A program made the translations under genes and the position numbers. 64,000 nt of DNA from CATQHB01 sp965262595 (GTDB taxonomy: Bacteria > Chloroflexota > Dehalococcoidia > Lucifugimonadales > UBA3495), in assembly GCA_965262595.1 (NCBI GenBank), contig OZ253548.1, positions 248,001-312,000 on the forward strand. Reading direction: 5' to 3'. Under the pieces are notes generated by a model that worked only from the letters and a program-made list of their open reading frames with translations, was not told where the DNA came from and searched no databases. This document shows, in pieces, positions 1-8,692 of the stretch (position 1 is the stretch's first letter; every line of letters begins with the position of its first letter).

Positions 1-701
1 GAGGCTACCACGGCGACCCGTTCGTCCCGGGTGTCCAGGAACCTGCGGATGCCCTGCCCTAGTTCGTAGCACCGTTTCGGCGTGGGCCGCGGCGGGTAAT
101 CGGGTCCGGCCTCTTCGCCGTAGCAGTTGACGAACAGGGGCAGCAGGGGGAATCTGCCTTCGGGGTCCAGATACACCAACGGGTTGATGATGGCGTGGGC
201 CAGGCCCCAGTCCCATCCCTTGAGAGCGCTGGAAGAGGACATATCGAACCCGTCCCGAATCAGGTAGTTGCGTAGCCCCCGGGCAAACTCCTTGGGGCAC
301 TGGAAGGTGAACTTCGTCTCCGGGGCGGCGTCCCATAAATTGTTCCGGGCCGCGGGGCGCTGAAAGGGATAGCCGTCGACTTCGGCGCCGGTGTACAGGC
401 AGAAAGGAGGCAGGTTGTCCTGCAGGAAGTTTTCTGCCTGATCGTCGCCGATTACCATCAGGACATCCGGCTCCCATTCATGAAGACGGTCCCGAAGCAC
501 TTTAAACGACTCGACGACCTGCTGATGGTCGCTGATGTCCTGGCTCAGTCCGTTGTCATCTCCCAACTCTTCAAGCAACTGCGCGGGAGGCTCGTAGTCC
601 GGTACACGGGCATATATCCGCTCTCTACCTTTGGCCCACACCTCCGGTGGCGTCAGAATGATCGGGCCATGGGAACATCCTATCCCCAGCAATTCTGCCA
701 T
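1..701 (-). CDS. Extradiol ring-cleavage dioxygenase, class III (LigB-like), 3' end outside window
   Basis: Translating the minus strand from the ATG at 701 gives an open frame to base 1, so about 233 residues are visible and the C-terminus is missing. The start is supported by an AAAGGAG ribosome site just upstream. The protein opens MAELLGIGCSHGP, where the early His matches the first iron-ligand region of LigB-type dioxygenases, and it has a GDDQAENF segment like the conserved Asp/Glu region. Known members cleave catechol-type rings with non-haem Fe(II). A PWWG-like segment (GWDWGLAH) also fits. It lies 67 bp downstream of the aminotransferase gene and is probably co-transcribed. The substrate cannot be told from sequence. 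Confidence 0.8.
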   Translation of the reverse strand, partial: MAELLGIGCSHGPIILTPPEVWAKGRERIYARVPDYEPPAQLLEELGDDNGLSQDISDHQQVVESFKVLRDRLHEWEPDVLMVIGDDQAENFLQDNLPPFCLYTGAEVDGYPFQRPAARNNLWDAAPETKFTFQCPKEFARGLRNYLIRDGFDMSSSSALKGWDWGLAHAIINPLVYLDPEGRFPLLPLFVNCYGEEAGPDYPPRPTPKRCYELGQGIRRFLDTRDERVAVVA

Positions 702-768
702 TTTGTACTCCTTTAGAGCCGTAACCCTGGTATGACTTTGAGATTTGTCGCAATTGCTCCCTGGCAAA

Positions 769-2106
769 TTAGCCCAATATCCTCTCGTCGATCATCGCCT
801 TGATTGCCCCGTCGAAGGCTTCCAGGCTGGCGTCGATGTCGGCCTCGGTGTGTACGCCGGAGAGGACGCCGCTGGTGCGGGACATCAGGTCAACGCCCCT
901 TACCTGTAGCGCCTGTCGGAAGGCCGTCTGGACATCCGGGGGCGCGTTCTTGAGGGTGTTGGCGTCCAGGTCCTCGACAGACCGCCCTCCGAAGTAGATG
1001 TGGAAGGTGGAGGACTCTCCGTAAACGGCGGCTGCTATCTCGTGGCGGTCCACGATGCGGCGCAGACCCACCCTCAGTCGTTCGGCCATGCGGTCTGCTT
1101 GCGCCTGCATCTCCCCGGTGGCGGCGATTCGCAAGGCCGCGTTACCGGTGGCGGCGCAATAAGGGTTGGCGTTGAAGGTGCCGCCGTGCAGCACCCGCTC
1201 GTAGCGGTCGTGCTGCCGGTCGCCGGTCTGCACCATCACCTGCATTACTTCGTCCCGGCCCGCCACCGCGCCGCCGGGAAGGCCGCCGGTCAGGATTTTG
1301 GCCAGGGTGCAAAGGTCCGGCTCGATGCCGAGCCATTCTTGCAGCCCGCCGGGACTCCAGCGGAAACCGGTAATGACCTCGTCCAGGATCATTACGACGC
1401 CGTACTTCCGGGTCAGCTCCCGTACGCCTTCTACGAAACCCTCCTGCCGCGGCACCGTGCCATAGGACGCGCCGGACCCCTCGGTTATTACCCCGGCTAT
1501 GTCGTTGTTGTTGGCCAGGGTTGCTTCCAGCACATTCAAGTCCGGCGGCAGGACGATGACCGAGTCCACCGCTCCTTGAGGAATGCCGATGGATGCGGGA
1601 GCGTCGAAGGGTGGCAGGTTGCCGGGCATTGCGTAGTCGTGCCAGCCGTGGTAGTGGGACTCCCACCGGATAATCTTTTCCTTGCCGGTATAAGCCCGGG
1701 CGACCCGCATGGAAAGCATGGTGGCCTCCGCCCCGGATGCGACAAAACGCACCTTGTCGGCGCAGGGAATCAGGTTGCAGACCCTTTCGCCCCACTCCAA
1801 CATGGACTCCACCGGCGCGCCAAAATGTGAGCCAGCGGGAGCGGCGCGGGTCAACGCCTCTACCACCTCAGGATGGGCGTGCCCCAACAGCAACGAAGCA
1901 GAGCCCAGCCCGTAGTCGATGTACTCATTGCCGTCCACGTCCCACTTGCGGGGCCCCTGTCCGTTGACGATGGTGATGGGGAACGGGGATGCCACGTAAC
2001 CGTCGTGGCCCGCGCCGCCCGAAGGGAACAGCTCCATGAACCTGGGGTACAGTTCTGCCGAGCGCGGATTTTTCCTGATGTACTCTTCCCTGATCGTATC
2101 TGGCAT
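769..2106 (-). CDS. Class-III PLP aminotransferase, glutamate-1-semialdehyde 2,1-aminomutase-like
   Basis: 445 residues from the ATG at 2106. I prefer this over an upstream ATG at 2193 because AAAGGAGGA sits directly before it and the aligned N-terminus begins there. The fold-type-I landmarks are present: a SGAEATM phosphate-binding turn, DEVITGFR carrying the PLP-ring Asp (about D242), and AKILTGG carrying the Schiff-base Lys (about K270). Overall length and the GGLPGGAVAG segment resemble HemL. True HemL normally sits with haem genes; here the partner is a ring-cleavage dioxygenase, so it may act on another amino acid or amino ketone. The family call is firm but the substrate is open. Confidence 0.85.
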   Translation of the reverse strand: MPDTIREEYIRKNPRSAELYPRFMELFPSGGAGHDGYVASPFPITIVNGQGPRKWDVDGNEYIDYGLGSASLLLGHAHPEVVEALTRAAPAGSHFGAPVESMLEWGERVCNLIPCADKVRFVASGAEATMLSMRVARAYTGKEKIIRWESHYHGWHDYAMPGNLPPFDAPASIGIPQGAVDSVIVLPPDLNVLEATLANNNDIAGVITEGSGASYGTVPRQEGFVEGVRELTRKYGVVMILDEVITGFRWSPGGLQEWLGIEPDLCTLAKILTGGLPGGAVAGRDEVMQVMVQTGDRQHDRYERVLHGGTFNANPYCAATGNAALRIAATGEMQAQADRMAERLRVGLRRIVDRHEIAAAVYGESSTFHIYFGGRSVEDLDANTLKNAPPDVQTAFRQALQVRGVDLMSRTSGVLSGVHTEADIDASLEAFDGAIKAMIDERILG

Positions 2107-2228
2107 GGTCTCCTCCTTTAAGTTTGGCCCTCCGCCGGCGCTGGGGTTCGGGACTACGGAGATTTCTCGACTTTCCCATCGTGATGGTATCAATTTACCC
2201 TAAATCGCGTTGCCATGCCACCGCTGTA

Positions 2229-2355
2229 GGCAATGGCTTTACAGTTTTGGGGAACCCGTCGTTCCGGCGCAGGCCGGAACCTCAATGCTTCGGGGCCGAG
2301 GTTCCGGCTTTCGCCGGAACGAAGTTACTGGGAGAGCCTGCATTATGCCATTGCC
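2229..2355. repeat. Nested palindromic repeat between divergent genes
   Basis: Two arms, TTCCGGC-GCAG-GCCGGAA and its partner near 2305-2322, each form a hairpin and are inverted copies of each other. Outside them is a 9-bp inverted pair, GGCAATGGC at 2229 and GCCATTGCC at 2347. The core resembles the hairpin core of the MITE-like copies at 7.8, 8.5 and 28.9 kb but with CCGG in place of CCTG, and the flanks differ. It occupies most of the 378-bp gap between the aminotransferase and MFS genes. It may be a REP-type element or a second MITE subfamily. Confidence 0.6.
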
Positions 2356-2484
2356 CAGATGGCCTTGCCCAGGATTGGATGCTGAGCCGCGTCCTGCACC
2401 ATCGTGGGTGTGTTAGAGTGCGGCGACCGCCTTTCCCGTTAGCGGCGGCGGCAGTCCGGCCATTCGCAAATGGAGGAGACAACC

Positions 2485-3729
2485 TTGCCTCGACTCAACC
2501 CAGGTTGGGTAATACTCGCTGCCGGGTTTTCCATCCTGTTCTTCGGCGGCGGCTCGCGGTTCGCTTTGGGATTGATGCTCAAGCCGATGACTGACGAGCT
2601 TGGTTGGAGCAGGTCAACTCTTTCGTTCGCGGTTACTTTCTTTATGTTTACCTCGGCCCTGGCGCTTCCGCTGGCCGGAAAGCTGGTGGACCGGTACAGC
2701 CTGCGGTGGGTGCTGGCAATCGGGGCTACGACGGTCGCGGCAGGCGTGGCCCTGATGGGCCGAGTGGACCAGCCGTGGCAGGTCTTCCTGATCTACGGCG
2801 GACTGTTCGCAATGGGGCACGCCGCGACGGGCAATCCCGTTGTGGGGGTGATGATCACCCGGTGGTTCGAGCGGCGACGGGGAATCGCCAACAGCGTGGC
2901 AGTGTCGGGCAACGCCACCGGACAGCTGGTGATCATCGGCTCGCTGGCGGCTTTCCTGACCAACACCGGATGGAGGAACGCTTTCGGCCTGTTGGGCGCA
3001 GCCAATTTAGTCATCGCCGTCCCATTGATTCTTGCCGCCCTCAAGTCCTGGCCTGGAACCGGTGCCCACTCTGCGCGGGTTGACGTCCGGGCAGACGGAG
3101 CGGCCGAAGTTGAGGCGGCCCACGTTGCAGTTCCCTTGGGGCCGCCCTCTATTGTCGCGTCGGGCCAGTTCCGGCTGCTGGTGTTACTCTACGCCGTGTG
3201 CGGGTTCCAGGACTTCTTTATGGCTACTCACGTCGTCGCCTTTGCCCAGGACTCGGGCATTGGCACGGCGCTGGCGGGAAACATTCTAGCCCTGATGGGT
3301 TTGATGGGCCTGGTCGGCGTACTGTGCGCCGGCGTGCTGTCCGATACCTTCGGCGCACAACGTCCCCTGGCGCTTTGCTTCGTAATGCGGATTGGGATTT
3401 TCGCGCTCATAATTGCGGCGCAAAACACCCCGGCAATCCTGGTGTTTTCGCTGCTCTACGGGTTCACATTCCTGATGACCGCTCCCCTGACGGTGATATT
3501 CTCGCGGGAGATTTTCGGCCCGGCCCGGCTCGGAACCGTAAGCGGCGCCATTTCGATGGTGCACCAAATGTTCGGCGGACTGGGGGCGCTGGTGGGGGCG
3601 CTGATTTTCGATTATTCGGGCAGCTATGATGGAGCGTTTATCCTGATGCTGGGCCTGTCCATCGGGGCCACCGTGCTATCCCCCTTGCTGCATAGAAGCG
3701 GCGGACCCCAAGCCGTGGCAGCGGGCTGA
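2485..3729 (+). CDS. MFS transporter (monocarboxylate/oxalate-formate antiporter type)
   Basis: About 414 residues with roughly twelve hydrophobic segments arranged in two halves, typical of a 12-TM major facilitator in the inner membrane. The loop after TM2 carries GKLVDRYSLR, close to the MFS signature G-x-x-x-D-R-x-x-R, and WFERRRGIANS resembles the oxalate/formate antiporter and monocarboxylate branch. An ATG exists at 2470, but GGAGGAG at 2472-2478 lies inside that short extension and is ideally placed for TTG at 2485, which I choose. It is divergent from the aminotransferase/dioxygenase pair and could import a related organic acid; this is inference. Confidence 0.8.
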   Translation: MPRLNPGWVILAAGFSILFFGGGSRFALGLMLKPMTDELGWSRSTLSFAVTFFMFTSALALPLAGKLVDRYSLRWVLAIGATTVAAGVALMGRVDQPWQVFLIYGGLFAMGHAATGNPVVGVMITRWFERRRGIANSVAVSGNATGQLVIIGSLAAFLTNTGWRNAFGLLGAANLVIAVPLILAALKSWPGTGAHSARVDVRADGAAEVEAAHVAVPLGPPSIVASGQFRLLVLLYAVCGFQDFFMATHVVAFAQDSGIGTALAGNILALMGLMGLVGVLCAGVLSDTFGAQRPLALCFVMRIGIFALIIAAQNTPAILVFSLLYGFTFLMTAPLTVIFSREIFGPARLGTVSGAISMVHQMFGGLGALVGALIFDYSGSYDGAFILMLGLSIGATVLSPLLHRSGGPQAVAAG

Positions 3730-3754
3730 GTCTTGGGTACACAGCGGCCACGGC

Positions 3755-3787
3755 GGCCAAGTCGGCCAAGTCGGCCAAGTCGGACAA
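3755..3787. repeat. 9-bp minisatellite in intergenic DNA
   Basis: Three perfect head-to-tail copies of GGCCAAGTC followed by a degraded fourth, just after the MFS stop codon. Two other 9-bp arrays in this window lie inside genes (near 43.9 and 46.9 kb). Confidence 0.85.
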
Positions 3788-3983
3788 GGGCAAGTGTTGC
3801 CCTGAGACGGCGCTGGAAGTTAAACTCAGCCTACCCGTGCGGCCCGGTGCCCAGAGCCGCGAAGGTGGATCCACATTCCGAAGGTTGCAGGAGTGACGGG
3901 TCGAGTACCGTGAAAAGTAACAGACAATCCCCAAAACCCATAGCATTCCTTCCAGGCCAGCTTAAAGGAGGCCCTTTTCCATT

Positions 3984-5036
3984 ATGAAGTTTGCCCTGTT
4001 TTTGCTGGGTTCCTGGACCGAGCAGGAAACCAGCGCCCAAAGCCGGATCTTCGGTGAAATGCTGGAACAAGTTGAGTACGCCGAGGAACTGGGCTTCGAT
4101 TCGATCTGGATTGCGGAGCACCATTCCAGTAGGTATGGCATCTGTCCTTCCCTGATGCCGCTGCTCAGCCACATTGCCGCGCGTACCAGGAAAATCCGCA
4201 TCGGGGCGGGCGTCAGCGTCTTGCCTTTCCACAATCCAATTTTCCTGGCTGAAGAGAGCGCCATGTTGGACCTGCTAAGCAATGGCAGGCTGGACTTCGG
4301 AGTTGGACGCGGCTCGGCGGACTACGAGTACGGAAATTTCAACATCGACTTTGATACCCGGGACGTGCGAACCCAGGAGGCCCTGGACATTATCCTGGGG
4401 CTGTGGACCCAGTCCGATTTCAGTTTTCAGGGAGAATTTTACCAGGTGAAAGACCTTACAATAGCCCCCCGGCCGGTGCAACAGCCCCATCCCCCGGTGT
4501 ATCTGGCCGTATCCCGCACCCCGGCCAGCGTGGACGTTGCCGTCGCACGAGACCTGCCCATCCTGACCAGCTTTTTCACCCCTGAGGCCGATAATCTGGG
4601 TCTGTTTTCCCTTTACACTGAACGCTGCGCCGCTGCCGGAAAGGAACTGCCTCTGGAGGCAATGCCCTACTTCCGATTCGTGTACTTGGAGGAAGACGAG
4701 CAGACAGCCCGGGAATACCCCCGGCAGTCCTTGAATTGGGTCCGGGACCTGAGCGGTTATCGGCGCACCTTGACCCACGGCGATGAAATTAATATGGACC
4801 TGGACCACTGGCGCCGGACCCGCACCGTCGAACCGGCCAGTTATGAGTCGGAACTGGAGACTAATGCTTACTTCGGCACGCCGGAGCAATGTGTGCAGCG
4901 AATCACCAGGTTACGGGACGACCACGGCATCGGGTACTTTGGCGCCAGTATGTCCTTCGGCAGTATGGAGCACTCCAGGGTATTGCGCTCAATGGAGCTT
5001 TTCGCCAAGGAAGTTATGCCCAAGTTCCGGGTATAG
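3984..5036 (+). CDS. Luciferase-like flavin-dependent monooxygenase (LLM class)
   Basis: 350 residues, full family length. The N-terminus MKFALFLLGSW and the segment SIWIAEHHSSRYG are characteristic of bacterial-luciferase TIM barrels that use reduced FMN or F420. GRLDFGVGRGSADYEY and FFTPEA further support the LLM fold. An AAAGGAGG site lies about a dozen bases before the ATG. The gene stands alone between MFS and the CMD cluster. Substrates of this family range from alkanes to sulfonates and cannot be assigned; cofactor choice is also not visible. Confidence 0.85.
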   Translation: MKFALFLLGSWTEQETSAQSRIFGEMLEQVEYAEELGFDSIWIAEHHSSRYGICPSLMPLLSHIAARTRKIRIGAGVSVLPFHNPIFLAEESAMLDLLSNGRLDFGVGRGSADYEYGNFNIDFDTRDVRTQEALDIILGLWTQSDFSFQGEFYQVKDLTIAPRPVQQPHPPVYLAVSRTPASVDVAVARDLPILTSFFTPEADNLGLFSLYTERCAAAGKELPLEAMPYFRFVYLEEDEQTAREYPRQSLNWVRDLSGYRRTLTHGDEINMDLDHWRRTRTVEPASYESELETNAYFGTPEQCVQRITRLRDDHGIGYFGASMSFGSMEHSRVLRSMELFAKEVMPKFRV

Positions 5037-5182
5037 AACTTCGCCACCGACTCGGAAATCACGTTGGCTAAGGGGCTGCCAACAGACTGATATGCTGGGC
5101 CGGTTGAGAGCTGCGGACAAAACCTTTGCCCGAAGCGGCGGCGAGATTACCCAAATCTCAGGGGCCGAATCAATTGGATACG

Positions 5183-5989
5183 CTAAATGCCCCGTTCCCG
5201 AAACACGGCGTCGGCCTGCTCCAGGGCCTCTTCGACATAGGGCCAACCTCGATACCAGCCGGCTTGGGAGAAGACTTCGCACACCTCCCGTTGGCTCATG
5301 CCCAGGTTGAGCGCGTATCCAATGTGTTCCTTCAGCTGCTTCATGTGCCCCCGACACATCAGCGCCGAAAGGATGCAGACCGTGCGCTCTTTGGGAGTCA
5401 GGTCGCCGCGGGCCCAAACTTCCCCGTAGTTGTAGGCGTCAACCAGGTCGGCCGTCTCCGGAACCAACTCTTGTGACAGCGTATTTTCCAGGTCGATGTC
5501 GGCTTGCCCACCCCAACTGTTGCGGCGGAGTTGGCGGCCTCGCTCCAACTTCTCCTCCACCGAAGCCATCCATTCGGCCTTCAAGGGTTCCCGGTCTTCG
5601 TTCTGCCAGATGGGCTGCTCATTGATCACCTGTTGGGCCTGGGTCAGGGCGGAAACGGTGGCCGGTATCCCGGCATAAAATATTAGCTGCAGAAAAATCC
5701 CCTTGACCTTTTGCGGCGACATTCCCAAAGTAAGTCCAACCCGGATCTGGTGCTGCAGCCCAAAGCTCCAGCCGTTACAGCACTGGGCCGAGATGGTGGC
5801 CAGACTTCGCAGCGTAACGTCCAGCCCCGGGACCTGCCAGACTCCGCCCCACATCACCTCTTCCTGTAGCTTGACGTAGTCTTTGCTGATGTCCGGCAAG
5901 GCTCCGGTCAGCCGCCCCTGGGGCACATATTGGTCAATGTAGGCGTGGAGATTGGCCGCCTGTTGGGCCAGTTCTTCGGCGCGTTTCAT
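5183..5989 (-). CDS. Carboxymuconolactone decarboxylase (CMD)-family protein, paralogue 1 of 3
   Basis: 268 residues, starting MKRAEELAQQ. It contains two CMD/AhpD-like helical units: an N-terminal one with ISAQCCNGWSFGLQHQIRVGL and a C-terminal one with ERTVCILSALMCRGHMKQLKEH. The Cys and His of each unit are kept. Family members act as decarboxylases or peroxidase-like thiol proteins, so the reaction is not settled. It is the last gene of a three-gene minus-strand tandem array and was probably produced by duplication. It is the most divergent of the three, with an extra Arg/Trp-rich linker (RQLRRNSWGGQ). Confidence 0.8.
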   Translation of the reverse strand: MKRAEELAQQAANLHAYIDQYVPQGRLTGALPDISKDYVKLQEEVMWGGVWQVPGLDVTLRSLATISAQCCNGWSFGLQHQIRVGLTLGMSPQKVKGIFLQLIFYAGIPATVSALTQAQQVINEQPIWQNEDREPLKAEWMASVEEKLERGRQLRRNSWGGQADIDLENTLSQELVPETADLVDAYNYGEVWARGDLTPKERTVCILSALMCRGHMKQLKEHIGYALNLGMSQREVCEVFSQAGWYRGWPYVEEALEQADAVFRERGI

Positions 5990-6107
5990 CGGTTGTTCTC
6001 CTATCTACAGGGCTTGTCTTTGGAGTTTGCCGTGACTGGATTGGTTATCGGTGGCCTTGCTCTTTAGGGCCAAGAACTCTTTTAACCGAAAGCCCACTAC
6101 TCAAGGC

Positions 6108-6899
6108 TCAGACGCCCCGAGATTTGAAGACCTCATTGGCCTGCTCCAAGGCGTCTTCAACACCGGGCCAGCCTCGATACCAACCGGCCTGGGCGAATAC
6201 CTCGCAAATCTGCCTGGGCTCCAGCCCGGCGTCCAGCGCATACCCAACGTGACGCTTGAGCTGCTTCAGGTGCCCCCGGCACATCAGGGCGGCCAGGATG
6301 CACACCATCCGTTCCTTGGCTGTCAGGTCTGCCCGCGCCCAAACTTCGCCGAAGTGATAACCGTCCACCAGGTCGGCCGCTTCGGGTACTAGCTGTTGGG
6401 CCAGGGAGTTCTCGATTTCCTGGTTGGCCTGGTCGCCCCAGTTGGCCAGGCGCAGGGACTTGCCCCGTTGCAGCATGGCGTCGATGGAATCCAGCCATCC
6501 CGTGTCCAGAGGAACATCCTGCGATTGCCACTCTTCCCGTTCGTTGATCACCTCTTGGGCGATGCGAAGGCCAAAGACCGTGGCGGGCACACCGGCGTAG
6601 AACAAGAGCTGAATGAAAACCCCTTTGATCTGTTGAGGAGTGATTCCGACGGTCAGGCCCGTCCGGACCTGGTGCTCCACGCCGAAGTCGTAGCCATTGA
6701 CACATTGTGCGGTAATGGTGGCGAAACTTCGGAGTCGCAGGTCCAGTCCATCTGCCAACCAGACCCCGCCCCACATCAGCTCATGCTGTACCCTTATAAA
6801 GTCGGCCAACACCGGGGTCGGTCGGGCGTAGGGTAGGTGCTGGTCGAAAAACTCTCTCAGCTTGGCCGATTTTTGCTGCAACTCTGTTACGGTGGTCAT
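6108..6899 (-). CDS. CMD-family protein, paralogue 2 of 3
   Basis: 263 residues from ATG 6899, which follows GAGGAGAG; an upstream ATG at 7052 would overlap the neighbouring gene and lacks family similarity. It has the same two-unit layout as its neighbours: ITAQCVNGYDFGVEHQVRTGL near residue 70 and ERMVCILAALMCRGHLKQLKRH near residue 200, ending with QAGWYRGWPGVEDALEQ. It is the middle of the tandem array, about 120 bp from paralogue 1 and 58 bp from paralogue 3. The conserved spacing and motifs suggest paralogues that may form a mixed oligomer. Confidence 0.8.
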   Translation of the reverse strand: MTTVTELQQKSAKLREFFDQHLPYARPTPVLADFIRVQHELMWGGVWLADGLDLRLRSFATITAQCVNGYDFGVEHQVRTGLTVGITPQQIKGVFIQLLFYAGVPATVFGLRIAQEVINEREEWQSQDVPLDTGWLDSIDAMLQRGKSLRLANWGDQANQEIENSLAQQLVPEAADLVDGYHFGEVWARADLTAKERMVCILAALMCRGHLKQLKRHVGYALDAGLEPRQICEVFAQAGWYRGWPGVEDALEQANEVFKSRGV

Positions 6900-6957
6900 G
6901 AAAAGACTCTCCTCATCGGTCTGACCGGGAAACGATTTCAACCGGCGTTCGGTCCAA

Positions 6958-7746
6958 CTAGGACTCGGACCCTTCTTCAGCAAAAACCGCCTGGGCCTCT
7001 TCAAGGGCATCTTCAACGTGGGGCCAACCCCGGTACCATCCGGCCTGGGCAAAAACTTCGCAAATTTCTTTCTGGTCGAATCCCATGTGGAGGGCGTAAC
7101 GGATGTATTGTCTCAGCTGCTTCCAGTGGCCGCGGGACATCAGCGCGGCCAGGACGCACACCATCCGTTCTTTGGGCGACAAATCATCTCTGGCCCATAT
7201 TTCACCGAAGTTATACCCGTCCACGATGTCCGAGGCTTCCGGCGTCATTCGTTGGGCCAGCGACTCCTTCACCTCTTGGTTGGCCTGGTTCCCCCAAAGT
7301 TGGCAGCGAATATCACTGGCCCGCTGTAGCTTTTCTTCGATCGTGTTCAGCCAATCCGCTTCTACCGGAACATCTGCGGCCTTCCATTCCTCGCGCTCGT
7401 TGATCACCTGTTGGGACTGCAGCAGCCCATAGACCGTGGCCGGTATGCCGGCGTAAAACAACAGTTGAATGAATATCCCTTTGATTTGCCGCGGAGTCAT
7501 TCCCATGGTGAGGCCAACCCTGATCTGGTGCTGCAGGCCAAAATCCCACCCGTTGACGCACTGGGCGGAGATAGTGGCAAAGCTGCGCAGCTTCAGGTCC
7601 AGGCCCGGCGTCTGCCAGATTCCGCCCCACATCAGCGGCGATTGAATGCGGGCGTAATCCGGGGAAATGGTTGGCACGGGACTTTGGGCTGGCAGATACT
7701 CCCCAAAGTTCTGAGCTTTCCGGGCTAGTTCATCGGGAGTTGTCAT
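6958..7746 (-). CDS. CMD-family protein, paralogue 3 of 3 (promoter-proximal)
   Basis: 262 residues, MTTPDELARKAQNF; AGGAGA precedes the ATG. The first CMD unit has SAQCVNGWDFGLQHQIRVGL and the second has ERMVCVLAALMSRGHWKQLRQY, where the Cys of the CRGH motif seen in its two paralogues is replaced by Ser. That substitution may mark loss or change of activity in the second unit. It is first in the transcript and its upstream region borders the MITE at 7.8 kb. Confidence 0.8.
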   Translation of the reverse strand: MTTPDELARKAQNFGEYLPAQSPVPTISPDYARIQSPLMWGGIWQTPGLDLKLRSFATISAQCVNGWDFGLQHQIRVGLTMGMTPRQIKGIFIQLLFYAGIPATVYGLLQSQQVINEREEWKAADVPVEADWLNTIEEKLQRASDIRCQLWGNQANQEVKESLAQRMTPEASDIVDGYNFGEIWARDDLSPKERMVCVLAALMSRGHWKQLRQYIRYALHMGFDQKEICEVFAQAGWYRGWPHVEDALEEAQAVFAEEGSES

Positions 7747-7809
7747 GGGTTGTTTCTCCTAAGGCGTGAATCCCTGAAATCCTCGACCCTCTGCTGGCGA
7801 ATCAACTAG

Positions 7810-7962
7810 GGAAACTCTGAATAAATCCGTGACCTGGGTGTTTATCCCTACCCGTCGTTCCTGCGAAGGCAGGAACCTCGGCCCACAACGTTTTAGGTTC
7901 CTGCCTTCGCAGGAACGACGGGGTGAAGGCGCTGGCGTTTAATGATTAATTCAGAGTAACCC
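7810..7962. mobile_element. MITE-like element, copy 1 (intact, TA target duplication)
   Basis: A 153-bp element with imperfect terminal inverted repeats: GGGAAACTCTGAATAAATC on the left and the reverse complement of GGGTTACTCTGAATTAATC on the right. A TA dinucleotide flanks both ends (7808-7809 and 7963-7964). The centre holds two inverted arms, each itself a hairpin (TTCCTGC-GAAG-GCAGGAA). There is no coding capacity. TA duplication and short TIRs suggest mobilisation in trans by an IS630/Tc1-mariner-type transposase, which is not encoded in this window. Confidence 0.8.
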
Positions 7963-8267
7963 TAATTTAAAATCCGGGTGGGACATCCGGGTTTCGAGTA
8001 CGGGTACAATGCCCAGTTAGCGGTCAATCTGCGCCAGATTTCAAAGGGGCGGCAGGAATTGCCCTCGGGGATTACCCTCGAACATTCCGTCTGTCCTCCC
8101 CCATGATACACGCCAAGTGCGTTGTTGGCATGGCGCGCCATTATAGGTTTGCGCGTAATAATGCGGACCTGGCGGCATGAATTGCCTGCTGGAGGGTTGC
8201 GGAACGGTTCTGTCCCGGTTGCGCGCGATGGGTTGGGCAGAATAGACTACGGGTCTATCCGGCGTGA

Positions 8268-8453
8268 GTAACGGATGACTCGGCCGCCGTACGCCTCAAT
8301 GTCCCAGGCCTTTCCGGGCACAAACAACCCCCACGCTGGCTGGCCGGTTCTCTGGAAAGCTACACCAGGGCTGATGGAAAGGTTCATGCCTTCTATGTGT
8401 TCGACCCCGATGGTATTTTGGTCCAGTTTGACGACGGCACTGCAACCGGGTAA
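8268..8453 (+). pseudogene. Possible remnant of a glyoxalase/VOC-family gene (C-terminal fragment)
   Basis: This is an open stretch of about 61 codons after an in-frame TGA, with no convincing start or ribosome site, ending at a TAA. Its last third reads RADGKVHAFYVFDPDGILVQF, the kind of DPDG beta-strand that closes VOC (glyoxalase/dioxygenase) modules. The upstream half has no recognisable similarity. It lies between MITE copies 1 and 2, so the parent gene may have been broken here. An opposite-strand frame over the same bases looks like a shadow. The call is tentative. Confidence 0.35.
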
Positions 8454-8504
8454 ATATTCGTCAACTGGGCATCTGCAATTGAGGCGGTCGCCCTCGATGC
8501 AGTC

Positions 8505-8653
8505 GCCTGAACAAGTCCGTGACTTGGGTGTCAACCCCTACCCGTCGTTCCTGCGAAGGCAGGAACCGCTGTCGTCAAAGCCTTGAGGTTCTTGCCTCCG
8601 CAGGAACGATGGGGTAAAGGCGCTGGCGTTTAATGATTTATTCAGAGTATCCC
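8505..8653. mobile_element. MITE-like element, copy 2 (left end eroded)
   Basis: Same internal sequence as copy 1 in the same orientation: the CTGAA(C/T)AA(G/A)TCCGTGAC left part, twin TTCCTGCGAAGGCAGGAA-type arms with a few changes, and a right end TTATTCAGAGTATCCC. The outer left TIR bases and the left TA are not recognisable. It ends about 40 bp before the NHL gene's start codon, so it may supply part of that gene's leader. Confidence 0.75.
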
Positions 8654-8692
8654 CAAGAGTCCGGGCACATTCTGAGGACAGGAGGACTAGCC

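Noticed and set aside
8247..8534. A 95-codon minus-strand open frame over the VOC-like fragment
   Set aside because: No ribosome site, overlaps a MITE end, and the opposite strand gives the more recognisable DPDG motif.
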